Assembly: GCF_037042905.1 (NCBI RefSeq)
Contig: NC_087252.1
Coordinates: 33,693,965 to 33,757,964 of the forward strand
From: Lytechinus pictus
Taxonomy: Eukaryota > Echinodermata > Echinoidea > Temnopleuroida > Toxopneustidae
Reading direction: 5' to 3'
Length of the DNA stretch: 64,000 nucleotides
Position numbers and translations under genes: made by a program
Shown here: piece by piece, positions 13,301-27,300 of the stretch
Layout of the letters: each line of letters starts with the position of its first letter
Position numbering within the stretch: the first letter of the stretch is position 1
Notes under the pieces: model-generated
What the model was told of the DNA's origin: nothing
Databases searched by the model: none
What the model saw: only the letters and a program-made list of their open reading frames with translations

Positions 13301-16300
13301 TCCTGTAAGAGTAACAATGCCCCACTGTGGTGCATTTACAAAGCCTACTGATGCAGAAGTTTACATCTATTATCGCAAGAACGGTACTTTTTTCTATTTT
13401 TTTTAATCGTTTTCCTTTCACTCAGTTTTCCCCACTCACATCTCTGAAGAACTGAGAAATACTATTGCAGAATATATATTGATTTTTATTTTAAGATTAC
13501 AATATAGTTCATTATGATGGCCCAAACAACTAGACACCGTTTGAAAGATATGAAGGAGTAGAATACGACATAAGTTTTTTTTCCTCAATTTTTACTGTTA
13601 CACCCATATATTGCAAGCTCGGATCATGCCATGGGCCTATTGGGTTTTTTCACTAGCGGCCGCACAGAAGCGCCGTTAGTGAAGGCGTTGTTAGCGCTAA
13701 CAAGTTAGCCACTATACACTATGAGCAGAATGAACGCTCAGAAAGCGCATATGTTGGTTACAACAAACGCATGTAATCACAATTTAATTCCACATAAGAT
13801 GACGTCATAGAATCTAGGGGGTAATTAGAACAAAACGGACTGTTTCCAAGGCTCGCTAATTTGAGTACCATATAGTAAACAGTCAGAAGGTGGAGGGTGA
13901 ATATAAATGAAACGTTCATCTTTGTATTCTGTAGATTAATAACTGTTCACTTCTGTTTCATTTTTCACTCTAATTTCCCGCTTTCGGTAAGGTGTTGGGA
14001 AAAGGCCATTGATATAAAATCAGTACATTTTGATCAATTTTTTAACGATACATGTTTAGTACAGAATGATCTCCTTTGCTTCGTGGGTTTGTAGGAATGA
14101 CACATTTTTATTATCTATTTTAATGATATTACAGATTCTACAAAGTTTACAGCGATTCTCTCCACCAGCACGAGTATCCCAAAATGTGTTGTGAGAGATC
14201 GCGATCTAGATATCTACCTGGAACACTTCTCAGAATTCTGGATTGTTGCTACAATAAGAGAGATATTTATTGGGAAACTTGTTATTTGTACACCAATCAT
14301 TCCTGTACTAGCACCTAGAAATCCCATGCCCATTTTGTGGGTCAATGTCAGGGACCAAAACGTTGCAGAAGGACAGGTTAGTCTTATTGGAATGCTTCCA
14401 TCACATTTCTTTAAATATTCTCTGAATCATTTTCAGAACAGATACCTTATATAAATATGTATATATATATATATATATATATAAATAGGCTATATATATT
14501 GTGAAAGAAATGGATGAAGAGAACAATTGTAGGCACCGGCGTTCAAAGCTGGGGGCCCGGGTTCGATTCCCGGCAGATACATTTTTTCGGCATCACCAAT
14601 TTTTCCAAAGGGTGGATAGCTCTGGGGAACTTTGATTTAAGCTACGCCTACTATTGTTCTCTTCATCCATTTCTTTCACAAAATATTTAAATAAATGAGT
14701 TGCCAAAGCTGTTGTACATGTATAACTTCACACCTATGTATATATGTATACATATATAATATCAATGGGGGTGGTGAAATACTTTTGACGCTGCACTCTG
14801 TCCAATAGGACTGAAAGTATCTGAATTTAAGCTTACAGGGTGCTAAACATGTTTTGAAAGATGCATATGTAATATTACATAGAAAAAAGGAAAAAAATGG
14901 GTTCTTAAAAACATCCTTTCACACCGTGTGCTCTTTAACCAGGCACATACACGTACAGACACACGAAATCGCGGGCCCACACGCCCAGGTGTACGTGGGT
15001 TACACGTTACCGGTGTTAAAGCTAAACTCGCAACGGCAGCAATTAATATATGAGAAAGTCTTTACAATCAGGCTTGATTGCCATCATATCGTCCTAGACC
15101 CAGATATGGTAAATTTACAGAAACCAAATTTATGAAATCCTGAATATCAAGATGACAAAATATTGAAGATCGCCAACAAAGAAAAGTATAACTAGCAGAT
15201 ATGAAGTGATCAACTGTCACTTCAAGTAAATCTGTATTGATGAGAAAGTTGTTAGTCCCTGATATATACCCTGAATATCAGAAATAGAAAACATTCGAGA
15301 AGATAATAAAAGATTCTAATTATAGCACATTATGTTAGGCTACTCCTTATTTTCATATTTCAGATATAATTCGTAATGTCGTTGTCATTAGTTTTACTGT
15401 GGAAAATAATAATTCCTGTGCTATATAATAGCGACTCTAACTTCTCAACTACGTGAATTAATGACTTACTTTGGTCACCTAAGTATATTGGGATGCAATA
15501 TGGTCTGTTTCTTTTCTGAATAACACAATTATTACAGTATGAAACTGAGGTGCCTTAAGTTTCATGAGTCATGTGAGCGGGGTAGATAGGCTTTCTTCCA
15601 AAGATCCAAACAATTAATTAACTATCTATAGAATTAAAAAAGTAACTCGTAGAAAGTGCTTTATATCTAATTACGAATAGCTTATTGATTTAATTTTTTA
15701 ACATTTATTTCCCTTCAAACATTATGTAATTTTCTTGTAGATTCTCCAGGAAAGAGAATTTCGTCACCTAAATAAGCACAAAAAAATGTTCGAGGTGGAT
15801 ACACAAAACATTACTGAGAATGCAGTCAATCTACACATCACCCTACAACAGAATACAACGAAGAATACGCTCATCGTTCCAATGTCGTTAAAAGGTATAA
15901 AATAGCGAATAGGAATGAGTGCGATGGTACAAGAATGCATGATCTAGGGGAAAGACAGATGCTTTGTTCAACGAGGCATAAATCTCGTATAGATATATTT
16001 CAGGAAAATATTGATGATATATCCATATTCCTTCATAGAGTGACTATGTCCAATTCAAATTATTCAACAGCTATTTTTTTTACATGACAAACTAAATTCT
16101 AAATTCGGCCTTAAAATACGAGAATCATTAAATCAGTAAAAAGGTTCAAAGTTTTGTGCAACATCTTCATGGATATTCTCGTGGGTTTATTGATGTTATT
16201 GTTTTTGTATCTTTTAACAAAGAAATAGAAAATCGAACCTTCAATTCTTTGTTTCAGATGAAATACCAGCTTGATTATGATTGATAAAAACCGATGAGGC

Positions 16301-19300
16301 TTGTCATCTGAATGCATGCGACCACCGAAGAATTACAGACTCAATACTAGGTGCCTATCAATGAATAGGATTAATGTAGATAATGCTTAAATGAACCAAA
16401 GATGCAATATGATTATTCAACCAAATATATGAATACCACTATGCAAAAAAAAAAAATGTTAAACTAGTTCATAGTGTCCAATTCAAATAATTACAGTAAA
16501 TTCAAATTTTGTAATATCCATATAATGTCATTCGTCTCTTAATTGTAAACAGCTACGGTGATATCAGATGGAGGAGCTTGTTCATCATCAACGATAGCGA
16601 CATCATCCCCATCGGCTGACAGTCATCCTGCAGAAGTCATACATTCTGGTTCTACCTCTGAAACAAGGTGAAAATCTGACATTATTTAGTATTGACAAAT
16701 AAAACTTAACCAAATGGAATATTTCAATAATTTATTTATTTCAAGCACGTAACAGAATGGCATTAACATTACTATGGGCCATGGTAAAAGTACGCTAAAA
16801 TAGGCATATTCCCTATACCAAATCCAATTTCGACTTAGAATGCAATATCTATACATGTCAAATAACTAAACCTAATACATAAGTAATCTTAGTATCGAAT
16901 AAGAAAAATTAATATCCAAAAAATTTACTTTCCTATGATGTTGAGGATATGACATGGACATTTCCTTGGGAGGATAAATGATGGAAATCTTTTTTAGTCT
17001 GGTGTTTTATATATATATATTTTTTTAATATAAGAAAAACATTTTCCGAAGCATGAAATGGGCTGAATTTTTCAAAATAATCTCTCTTTACAAGCATTAC
17101 ATTTTATAGATGATTGCTCAAAGACCCTTTTTGGAAGAAATTAGTAACATTACCGCTAGAGGGCACCAACTTTTGAACACTTGATTTTTTTTGTCTCACC
17201 TGCATAGCAGAGTGAGACTATAGGCGCCGCTTTTCCGACGGCGGCGGCGGCGGCGTCAACACCAAATCTTAACCTGAGGTTAAGTTTTTGAAATGACAGC
17301 ATAACTTAGAAAGTATATAGTCCTAGTTCATGAAACTTGGCCATAAGGTTAATCAAGTATTACTGAACATCCTGCATGAGTTTCACGTCACATGACCAAG
17401 GTCAAAGGTCATTTAGGGTCAATGAACTTTGGCCGAATTGGGTGTATCTGTTGAATTACCATCATATCTCTATAAGTGTATTGGTCTAGTTTATAAAACG
17501 TGGAAATAAGAGTAACCAAGTATCACTGAACATCTTGTGCGAGTTATAGTAGTTTTCAAAATCAGCACTGCTGCTATATTGAATCGCGTGATGCAGGTGA
17601 GACGGCCAGAGGCATTCCATTTGTTTATTATTTTTTTTTTTAGTCTGCAAATGAAAAAAAAAAATTATTGGTTCTTCATCAAAGCTTTAGCCGGTCTTTA
17701 TTTTTTTCAAACCGTGTTAGAAATTATCTCATGTTTTATATTATCTTTCGGTAATTGTTTGGACGTTGGCAGAGGAATGTATCCATTTAGGTGACCAAAA
17801 ACTTTATGTATAAATGCTGATCAATAGAGGAAAATCAGACAAGCACAATGCTGAAAATTTCATCAAAATAGGATGTAAAATAAGAAAGTTATGACATTTC
17901 ATTTAAAAGTTTCGCTTATTTTTAGCTAAATAGTTAAATGAACGAGCCAGCTACATCCAAATGAGTCGATGATGTCCCTCACTCACTACATCTTTTGTTT
18001 TTTATTGTTTGAATTATACAATATTTCAACTTCATTTCACATGCCAATGACGAGAAAATAAAAATATTTCATACTTCATATAATAAAATGCAAAGTTAGT
18101 GATGTCATCAGTTCCTCATTTGCATACCGACCGAGATGTGCATGTAACGGTTTTGTGAAATGAAGCGAAACTTTGAAATGACATAACTTTCTTATTTTAC
18201 ATCCGATTTTGATGAAATTTTCAGTGTTATGCTTGTTGAATTTTTCTCTTTTTATTCAAATCAAATTTTTTTGCTGGGGTCGACTTGTCCTTCAATATAT
18301 ATATTTGACATCTTAGAGCATACATGTCAAGGGATCATGAGCCATCAGTGTCAATATTATGTCTTCATTCCTTGTAGATTTAATGGTTGTTATTGAATTC
18401 ATTTTTGATTAATTTTCAGAATGAAATCTCATCCTGAAGAGGCCCATTATTATCAAGGTAAGATGCACGCAAAACATCACAAGTGATATTGGTGGCAAAG
18501 TGGTAGAGTGTCTGTCTCGTTAATATGAGGCCCTGGGTTCGATCCAAGACTTACAATTTAAACCTCCTGCCTTGTCAGGCTCTCGATGTTTTGGAAAAGG
18601 GAAGGGTAAATTGTGCAGGGCCCGTTGGGAGAACAGTTTGCAAGACTTGGTAGATAATAATTATTGTTATTATTGTTGTTGTTGTTGTTGTTAGTGTTAT
18701 CAATATCATTATTGTTATTATCATTAGTAATATTAGTAATAATAATTTCATATTACTATTAGTATATTCAAATTCATATCCTTTATAAGAGACAAAATAA
18801 TATGTGTTTGTCTGTAGGTGCATGTGCGTGGGGGGGGGGGTGTGTGTGGGGGGTGGGCATCCAAGGTATTTCTGTAACCAAACAGTGTTCGTTGAAGGTC
18901 ATTGCCCTGTGTCAATCAGTGAAGGCTCATTGTGCCAGTTTTTATTCACTCTTCTTCAACAAATGCACAGAAAGCGTGAATAAAGAACGTCACACGGAAT
19001 CTAAAGTCTCTGCGGACGAAACTTCAGAGGATGTCACTATGTCCCAGGATGAGAAGAGGGAGCAGAATAAGCAAAATAAAACTCAAACCCAAGCTGCAGA
19101 AAGCGATGAGGGTCATACTGATGAAAAATATGACTTGATTCAAATTGAGAAGCATGGCATTACTGTCAGAATTTCCAAATATGAAATCTACAGTGCAAAG
19201 GACATCACTGTGGAAGTGATTGAAGAGGTCCCACCTGAGCTAAAGCTGAATGAAACAGAAGCCATCATCTCGGTTGGATTGAAGATGTCGCCTTCTGACG

Positions 19301-21339
19301 CAATCTTTGACAGTCCTGTAAGAGTAACAATGCCCCACTGTGGTGCATTTACAAAGCCTACTGATGCAGAAGTTTACATCTATTATCGCAAGAACGGTAC
19401 TTTTTTTTTTTTATCGTTTTCCTTTCACTCAGTTTCCCCCACTCACATTCCTGAAGAACGGAGTAATACTAATATTGCAGGAAATATATTGATTTTTATT
19501 TTAAGATTACAATATAGTTCATTATGATGACCCAAACAACTAGACACCGTTTGAAAGATATGAAGGAGTAGAATACAACAACATAAGTTTCTTCAATTTT
19601 TACTGTTACACCCATATATTGCAAGCTCCGATCATACCATAGGCTTATTTGGTATTTTTCACTGGCCTGTAGCGAAGGTGTTGTTAGCACTAACAATTCA
19701 ACCACTACACTATGCCGGAGCAGAATGAACGCTCATAAAGCGCATTATGTTGGTTACAACAAACGCATATAATCACAACTGAATTCCACATAAGATGACG
19801 TCATAGAATCTAGGGGATAATTAGAACAAAACGGCCCGTTTCCAAGGCTATCTAATTTGAGTACAAATAGTCACAAGATGGAGAGTAAATGTAAATGAAA
19901 CGTTCTTCTCTGTATTCTGTAGAGTAATAACTTTCCTCTTCTGTTTCATCTTATCAATCTAATTTCCCGCTTTCGATAAAATGTTGGGAAAAGGCCATTC
20001 ATTTAAAATTAGTACATTTTGATCTTTTTTTCACGATACATATATTTAGTACAGAATGATCTCCTTTGCTTCGTGTGTTTGCAGAAAGAGGAATGACACA
20101 TTTCTATTTTCTATTTTAATGATATTACAGATTCTACAAAGTTTACAGCAATTCTATCCACCAGCACGAGTATCCCAAAATGTGTTGTGAGAGATCGCGA
20201 TCTAGATATCTACCTGGAACACTTCTCAGAATTCTGGATTACTGCTACAATAAGAAAGATATTTATTGGGAAAGTCGTTATTTGTACACCAATCATTCCT
20301 GTACCAGCACCTAGAAATCTCATGCCCGTTGTGTGGGTCAATGTCAGGGACCAAAACAATGCAGAAGGACAGGTTAGTCTTATTGGAATGCTTCCATCAC
20401 ATTTCTTTAAATATTCTCTGAATTTTCCTTAGAACAGATATACAGTGCGTCCCAGAAAAAATGAAACCGATATTAAGTGATGATTTATGAAATGACCTAC
20501 CAATGTAAAGCTTAGAAGCTCCTCTTTCATCTGGTATTACTTTAATAGATTATTCCTCATTCACGCATGGGTGAGCAAAAACATTTGGAAGAAAGGATAC
20601 CAAAAACTCATTTGGCCGGGGGTATCTGAATATCAAAAAGAAAATCACATGCCTAAAAAGTTCAATATCTGCTCTTTTATTTGATACCTTAATCACAAAA
20701 ATGGTCAAGAAGTAAAAAAGTTGTGTTCCCTCGAAACAATGCTTGTATTTCCATAATTTCATTAAATAAACGTGTTTTCGCCGGTTTCCCACAGAAGCTA
20801 TCGCATGGTTAACAAAAGACTTAATGCATGGCTGATCGTCAACAAAACGGAGTGTCAAGTGAGTTTAAACGCTAGCCTGTAGAACCTCATCATTTTATGA
20901 AATTTTTGAAAATCAAACCTTATTTCAAATAACCATAACTTTGTTATTTCTTGACCATTTTCTGGAAATGAGGTATCAAATTAAAGAGCAGATATTGAAC
21001 TTTTAAAAAGTGTGGTTTTCTTTTTGAAACCCTTATACAGCCCGCCAAATGACTTTTTGGTATCCCCTCTTTAAATTATTTTTTCTCACTCATGCGTGAA
21101 TGAGAAATAATCTAAGCAATTTCAGATGGAAGAGGAGATTCTAAGCTTTACATTGGTAGGTCATTTTTCTATTGTATTTGTGATTAAGTTGTGATAAATC
21201 ATCGATAAATCTCGGTTTCGTTTTTTGTGGGACGCACTGTATATACTTGAAAATAAACTTTGCTGGAACTATGTACCTCTTTGCTTCTTTTATCTCATCT
21301 GCTTCCAACACGAGGAATGAAATATCGTCATATATATAA

Positions 21340-21387
<48 letters not shown>

Positions 21388-24300
21388 GGGGGTGGTGAAA
21401 TACTTTTGACGCTGCACAATGTCCAATAGGACTGAAAGTATCTGAATTTAAGTTTACGGGTGTTAAACATGTGTTTAAAGATGCATATGTAATAGAATAA
21501 ATGAAAAAAAAATGTGTTCTTAAAAACATCCTTTCACACCGTGTGCTCTTTAACCAGGCACACGCACGTACAGACACACGAAATCACGGGCCCACACGCC
21601 CAGGTGTATGTGGGTTACACGTTACCGGTGTTAAAGCTAAACTCGCAACGGCAGCAATTAATATATGAGAAAGTCTTTACAATCAGGCTTGGTTGCCATC
21701 ATATCGTACTAGATCCAGATATGGTAAATTTACAGAAACCAAATTTATGAAATCATGAATATTAAGATGACAAAACATTGAATATCGCCAACAAAGAAAA
21801 GTATAACTAGCAGATATGAAGTGATCAACTGTCACTTCAAGTAAATATGTATTGATGAGAAAGTTGTTAGTCCCTGATATATACCCTGAATATCAGAAGT
21901 AGAAAACATTCGAGAAGATAATAAAAGATTCATATTATAGCACATTATGTTAGGCTACTCCTTATTTTCATATTTTAGATATAATTCGTAATGTCGTTGT
22001 CATTAGTTTTACTGTGGAAAATAAGAATTCCTGTGCTATATAATAGCGACTCTAACTTCTCAACTACGTGAATTAATGACTTACTTTGGTCACCTAAGTA
22101 TATTGGGATGCAATATGGTCTGTTTCTTTTCTGAATAACACAATTATTACAGTATGAAACTGAGGTGCCTTAAGTTTCATGAGTCATGTGAGCGGGGTAG
22201 ATAGGCCTACCGGCAAGTCATATTTTCTTTGTTTTAAGATAGTGCCCTTTTGGAAAGAAAAGGTTCACTGTTTTCCCTGTGCCCCCCCCCCTCCACTTTC
22301 AATTCGCTCCACCGCCCCTGTTCACGGCATTTGTATTTTGCTTTTCAAAGATTCCCAAAGAATATAAGGCCCCGATTCCTGAGGAGCAGTTCTTATTCAG
22401 GTGGAGGTCCGGGGGATTGAAGATTTCTTGCAAAGAAAGCACCTTGAAAGACGAGCCTCAGGTAATATCATGTTCATGATTCTATAACAAAAAGTATCCC
22501 GAATGTAACTTGATACAACCTACAAGTTATATCACCTGATCGCACTATGATATTGCATATTTCTGTACCAGGCAAGGTCAGATAAAGTTTTCTTCCAAAG
22601 ACCCAAACAATTAATTAACTATCTATAGAATTAAAAAAGTAACTCGTAGAAAGTGCTTTATATCTAATTACGAATAGCTTATTGATTTAAATTTTCAACA
22701 TTTATTTCCCTTCAAACATTATGTAATTTTCTTGTAGATTCTCCAGGAAAGAGAATTTCGTCACCTAAGTAAGCACAAAAAAATGTTCGAGGTGGATACA
22801 CAAAACATTACTGAGAATGCAGTCAATCTACACATCACCCTACAACAGAATACAACGAAGAATACGCTCATCGTTCCAATGTCGTTAAAAGGTATAAAAT
22901 AGCGAATACGAATGAGTGCGATGGTACAAGAATGCATGATCTAGGGGAAAGACAGATGCTTTGTTCAACGAGGCATAAATCTCGTATAGATATATTTCAG
23001 GAAAATATTGATGATACATCCATATTCCTTCATAGAGTGACTATGTCATATTCAAATTATTCAACAGCTATTTTTTTTACATGACAAACTAAATTCTAAA
23101 TTCGGCCTTAAAATACGAGAATCATAAAATAGGAAAAAGGTTCAAAATTTTGTGCAACATCTTCATGGATATTCTCGTGGGTTTATTGATGTTATTGTTT
23201 TTGTATTTTTTAACAAAGAAATAGAAAATCGAACCTTCAATTCTTTGTTTCAGATGAAATACTAGCTTGATTATGATTGATAAAAACCGATGAGGCTTGT
23301 CATCTGAATGCATGCGACCACCGAAGAATTACAGACTCAATACTAGGTGCCTATCAATGAATAGGATTAATGTAGATAAAGCTTAAATGAACAAAAGATG
23401 CAATATGATTATTCAACCAAATATATGAATACCACTATGCGAATAAAAAAAATGTTAAATTAGTTCATAGTGTCCGATTCAAATAATTACAGTGAATTCA
23501 AATTGTGTAATATCCATATACTGTCATTCGTCTCTTAATTGTAAACAGCTACGGTGATATCAGAGGGAGGAGCTTGTTCACCATCAACGATAGCGACATC
23601 ATCCTCATCGGCTGGCAATCATCCTGCAGAAGTCATACATTCTGGTTCTACCTCTGAAACAAGGTGAAAATCTGACAGTATATAGTATTGACAAATAAAA
23701 CTTAACCAAATGGAATATTTCAATAATTTATTTATTTCAAGCACGTAACAGAATGGCATTAACATTACTATGGGCCATGGTAAAAGTACGCTAAAATAGG
23801 CATATTCCCTATACCAAATCCAATTTCGACTTAGAATGCAATATCTATACATGTCAAATAACTAAACCTAATACATAAGTAATCTCAGTATCGAAAAAGA
23901 AAAATAAATATCCAAAAAGTTTACTTTCCTATGATGTTGAGGATATGACATGGACATTTCCTTGGGAGGATAAATGATGGAAATCTTTTTTAGTCTGGTG
24001 TTTTATATATATATATTTTTTTAATATAAGAAAAACATTTTCCGAAGCATGAAATGGGCTGAATTTTTCAAAATAATCTCTTTCTAATTTTCACATTACG
24101 AGCATTACATTTCATAGATGATTGCTCAAAGACCCTTTTTGGAGGAAATTAGTAACATTACCGCTAGAGGGCATCAACTTTTGAACACTTGATTTTTTGT
24201 CTCACCTGCATAGCAGAGTGAGACTATAGGCGCCGCTTTTCCGACGGCGGCGGCGGCGGTGGCGGCGTCAACACCAAATCTTAACCTGAGGTTAAGTTTT

Positions 24301-27300
24301 TGAAATTACAGCATAACTTAGAAAGTATATGGTCCTAGTTCATGAAACTTGCCCATAAGGTTAATCAAGTATTACTGAACATCCTGCCTGAGTTTCATGT
24401 CACATGACCATGGTCAATGGTCATTTAGGGTCAATGAACTTACACCATGTTGGGGAAATCAACATCAAAATCTTAACCTAAAGTTAAGTTTTTGAAATGT
24501 CATCATAACTTAGAAAATATATGAACCTAGTTCATAAAACTTATACATAAGGTTAATCAAGTATCACTGAATATCCTGCATGAGTTTCACGTCACATGAC
24601 CAAGGTCAAATGTCATTTAGGGTCAATGAACTTTGGCCGAATTGGGTGTATATGTTGAATTACCATCATAACTTTAAAAGTTTATGGATCTGATTCATGA
24701 AACTTCGACATAATAGTAATCAAATATCACTGAACATTCTGTGCGCATTTTAGGTCACATGACCAAGGTCAAAGGTCAATGAACTTTGGCCATAATGGGG
24801 GTATCTGTTTAATTACCATTATAACTTGGGAAGTTGTTGGATCTTACTCTTCAAACTTGGACATAAGAGTAATCAAGTATCACTGAACATCCTGTGTGAG
24901 TTTCAGGTCACACGATCAAGGTCAAAGGTCATGTAAGGTCAGTGAACTTTGGCCACGTTGGGGGTATTTGTTGAATTACCATCATATCTCTATAATAGTC
25001 CAGGAAAAATAAGGTTTGACCGCAAACAAATTGCAATATAATTTTTTTCAACGCAATGCATTTCCATGAAGTCCCCAAAATGACATACTAAAAGTCCAGA
25101 AAAATCCATTTAGTGGAATGATGTCTAATTTGCATAAATCCAAAATGGCGGCTACCGTAAGAATTTTTGCTGATTATTGATAGTAGTATAAACATTGTTC
25201 TGATCATAGCACTTTCAAAAATTATGATAAAAGCATGAAACTTTTACCAGTGTTATATCTTACCATAGGCTTCATTTTAAAATCAGAATACAAGTCAAAT
25301 TTGACCTCCGCTGACCTCTAGAGGTCAATGACCTTAAGGTCAATGACCTCTAAATATAAGAAAATTGATGCTTTGCATCATTAGAACATAATAAATATGG
25401 TTATAATGCAAACAAAATGATTCAATATTGATTTTCAATGTATCTTAATATTTTAGAAAGATTTTGGTGGGTTTTAAGTCTTGACCTTTGACCCTGGAGA
25501 GCTGGAAAAGGTCAATGACCTTAACATTTTTGAATATTGACACGTAACATCTATGATTTATGAACAGGCTTCTAGTGTAAAAATTGCAATACAATTAATT
25601 TGAGCACGATGCATTTCCATGAAGTCACCAAAATGACGTACTAAAAGTCCAGAAAAATCCATGTAGTGGAAAGACGTCTAACTTGCATAAATCCAAGTTG
25701 GCGACTATCGTGAGAATTTTTGATGATTATTGATAGTAGTACAAACATTCTTCTGATCGTATCACTTTAAAAAAATATGATAAAAGCATGAAACTTTAAA
25801 CAGTGTTATATCTTACCATAGATCTCATTTTGAAAGCAAGATGCAAGTCAAATTTTACCTCCACTGACCTCTAGAGGTCAATGACCTCTACATATAAGAA
25901 CATTGATGTTTTGCATCATTAGTACATAATATATATTGTTATAATCAAAACAAAATGATTCAATATTGACTTTCAAGGTATCTTGATATTTTACAAAGAA
26001 TTTGGTGGGTTATAAGTCTTGACCTTTGAGAGCTGGAAAAGGTCAATGACCTTAACATTTTAGAATATTGACACATAGCATATCTGATTTATGAACAAGC
26101 TTCTAGTGTAAAAATTGTAATACAATTAATTTGAGCACGATGCATTTCCATGAAGTCACCAAAATGACATACTAAAAGTCCAGAAAAATCCATGTAGTGG
26201 AAAGACGTCTAATTTGCATAAATCCAAAATGGCGACCATCATAAAAACTTTTTATGATTATTAGTACAAGCAATGGTCTGATCATAGCACTTTTAAAAAT
26301 TATTATTGAAGCATTGAGCTTTCATCAGTGTTATATCTTACCATATGCTTCATTTCAAAATTAGGATGCAAGTCTGATTTGACCTCCGCTGATGTTTAGA
26401 GGTCAAATACCTTAAGGTCAATGACCTCAAAATATAAAAAAAATGATGTTTTGCATCATTAGCTCATGATAAAAATAGTAATAATGAAAACAAAATTATT
26501 CAATATTGACTTCCGAGGTATTTTGGTATTTTAGAAAGAATTTGGTGGGTTATAAGCTTTGACCTTTGAACACTGGAGAGCTAGAAAGGGTCAATGACCT
26601 TAACATTTTGGAATAGTGACGCAAAGCATCACTGTTTTATGATATTAAAACAGGCCTCAAGGTGTAAAAATTGCAATACTATTTATTTCACCTCATTGCA
26701 TCTCCATGAAGTCTCCAAAATGATATACCAAAAGTCCAGAAAAATCCAAGTGGTGGAAAAGCGTCTTATAGGCATCAAAAGTGATCCAAAATTATTAATC
26801 ATAGTAGTACAAACACGGGTCTGATCATAACACTAACAATATGATTTAAGTGTTAAACTTTCATCACTGTTATATTTTATCATATGTTTCATTTTAAAAA
26901 TCGGATGCAATTTAGAATTGACCTGTGCATAACTCTAGAGGCAATGACCTAAAGGATTATTGACGTCGGAATATCATAAAAATTATGTTTTGCATCATAA
27001 TAATTCGTTAACTTATAAGGGCCCTTGATTCATGAGAAAATTTGCGAGTATTAAAAATTCTGACCTTTAACCCTGAAACTTTCAAAGGTCAATTCATTTA
27101 GAATATTAAACTTAACTAGTTTACTATCCAGCTTCTGCTGAATAGAACAACCCAGTACAGATACACCAAAGATACACCAAAGTGGATATCTTCCATGAGA
27201 CCAGTCCAATGGAGACTTCACATGGATATTGAAATTGAAGGAACAAAGAAGGGAAATGCAGCACGCTTCGGTGACACCACTCTGAGTAAATGAAACATTT

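Noticed and set aside
17537-17794. An 85-codon frame conserved at 17537 and 31064
   Set aside because: It spans the end of a family T element and intron sequence. The cassette 3/4 junction copy (about 50820-51070) does not preserve it, so conservation is from recent duplication.
18575-18823. Thr/Ile-rich minus-strand frames seen in each cassette
   Set aside because: They are read through the SINE (ATT)n tail and are repeated only because the cassette intron is duplicated.
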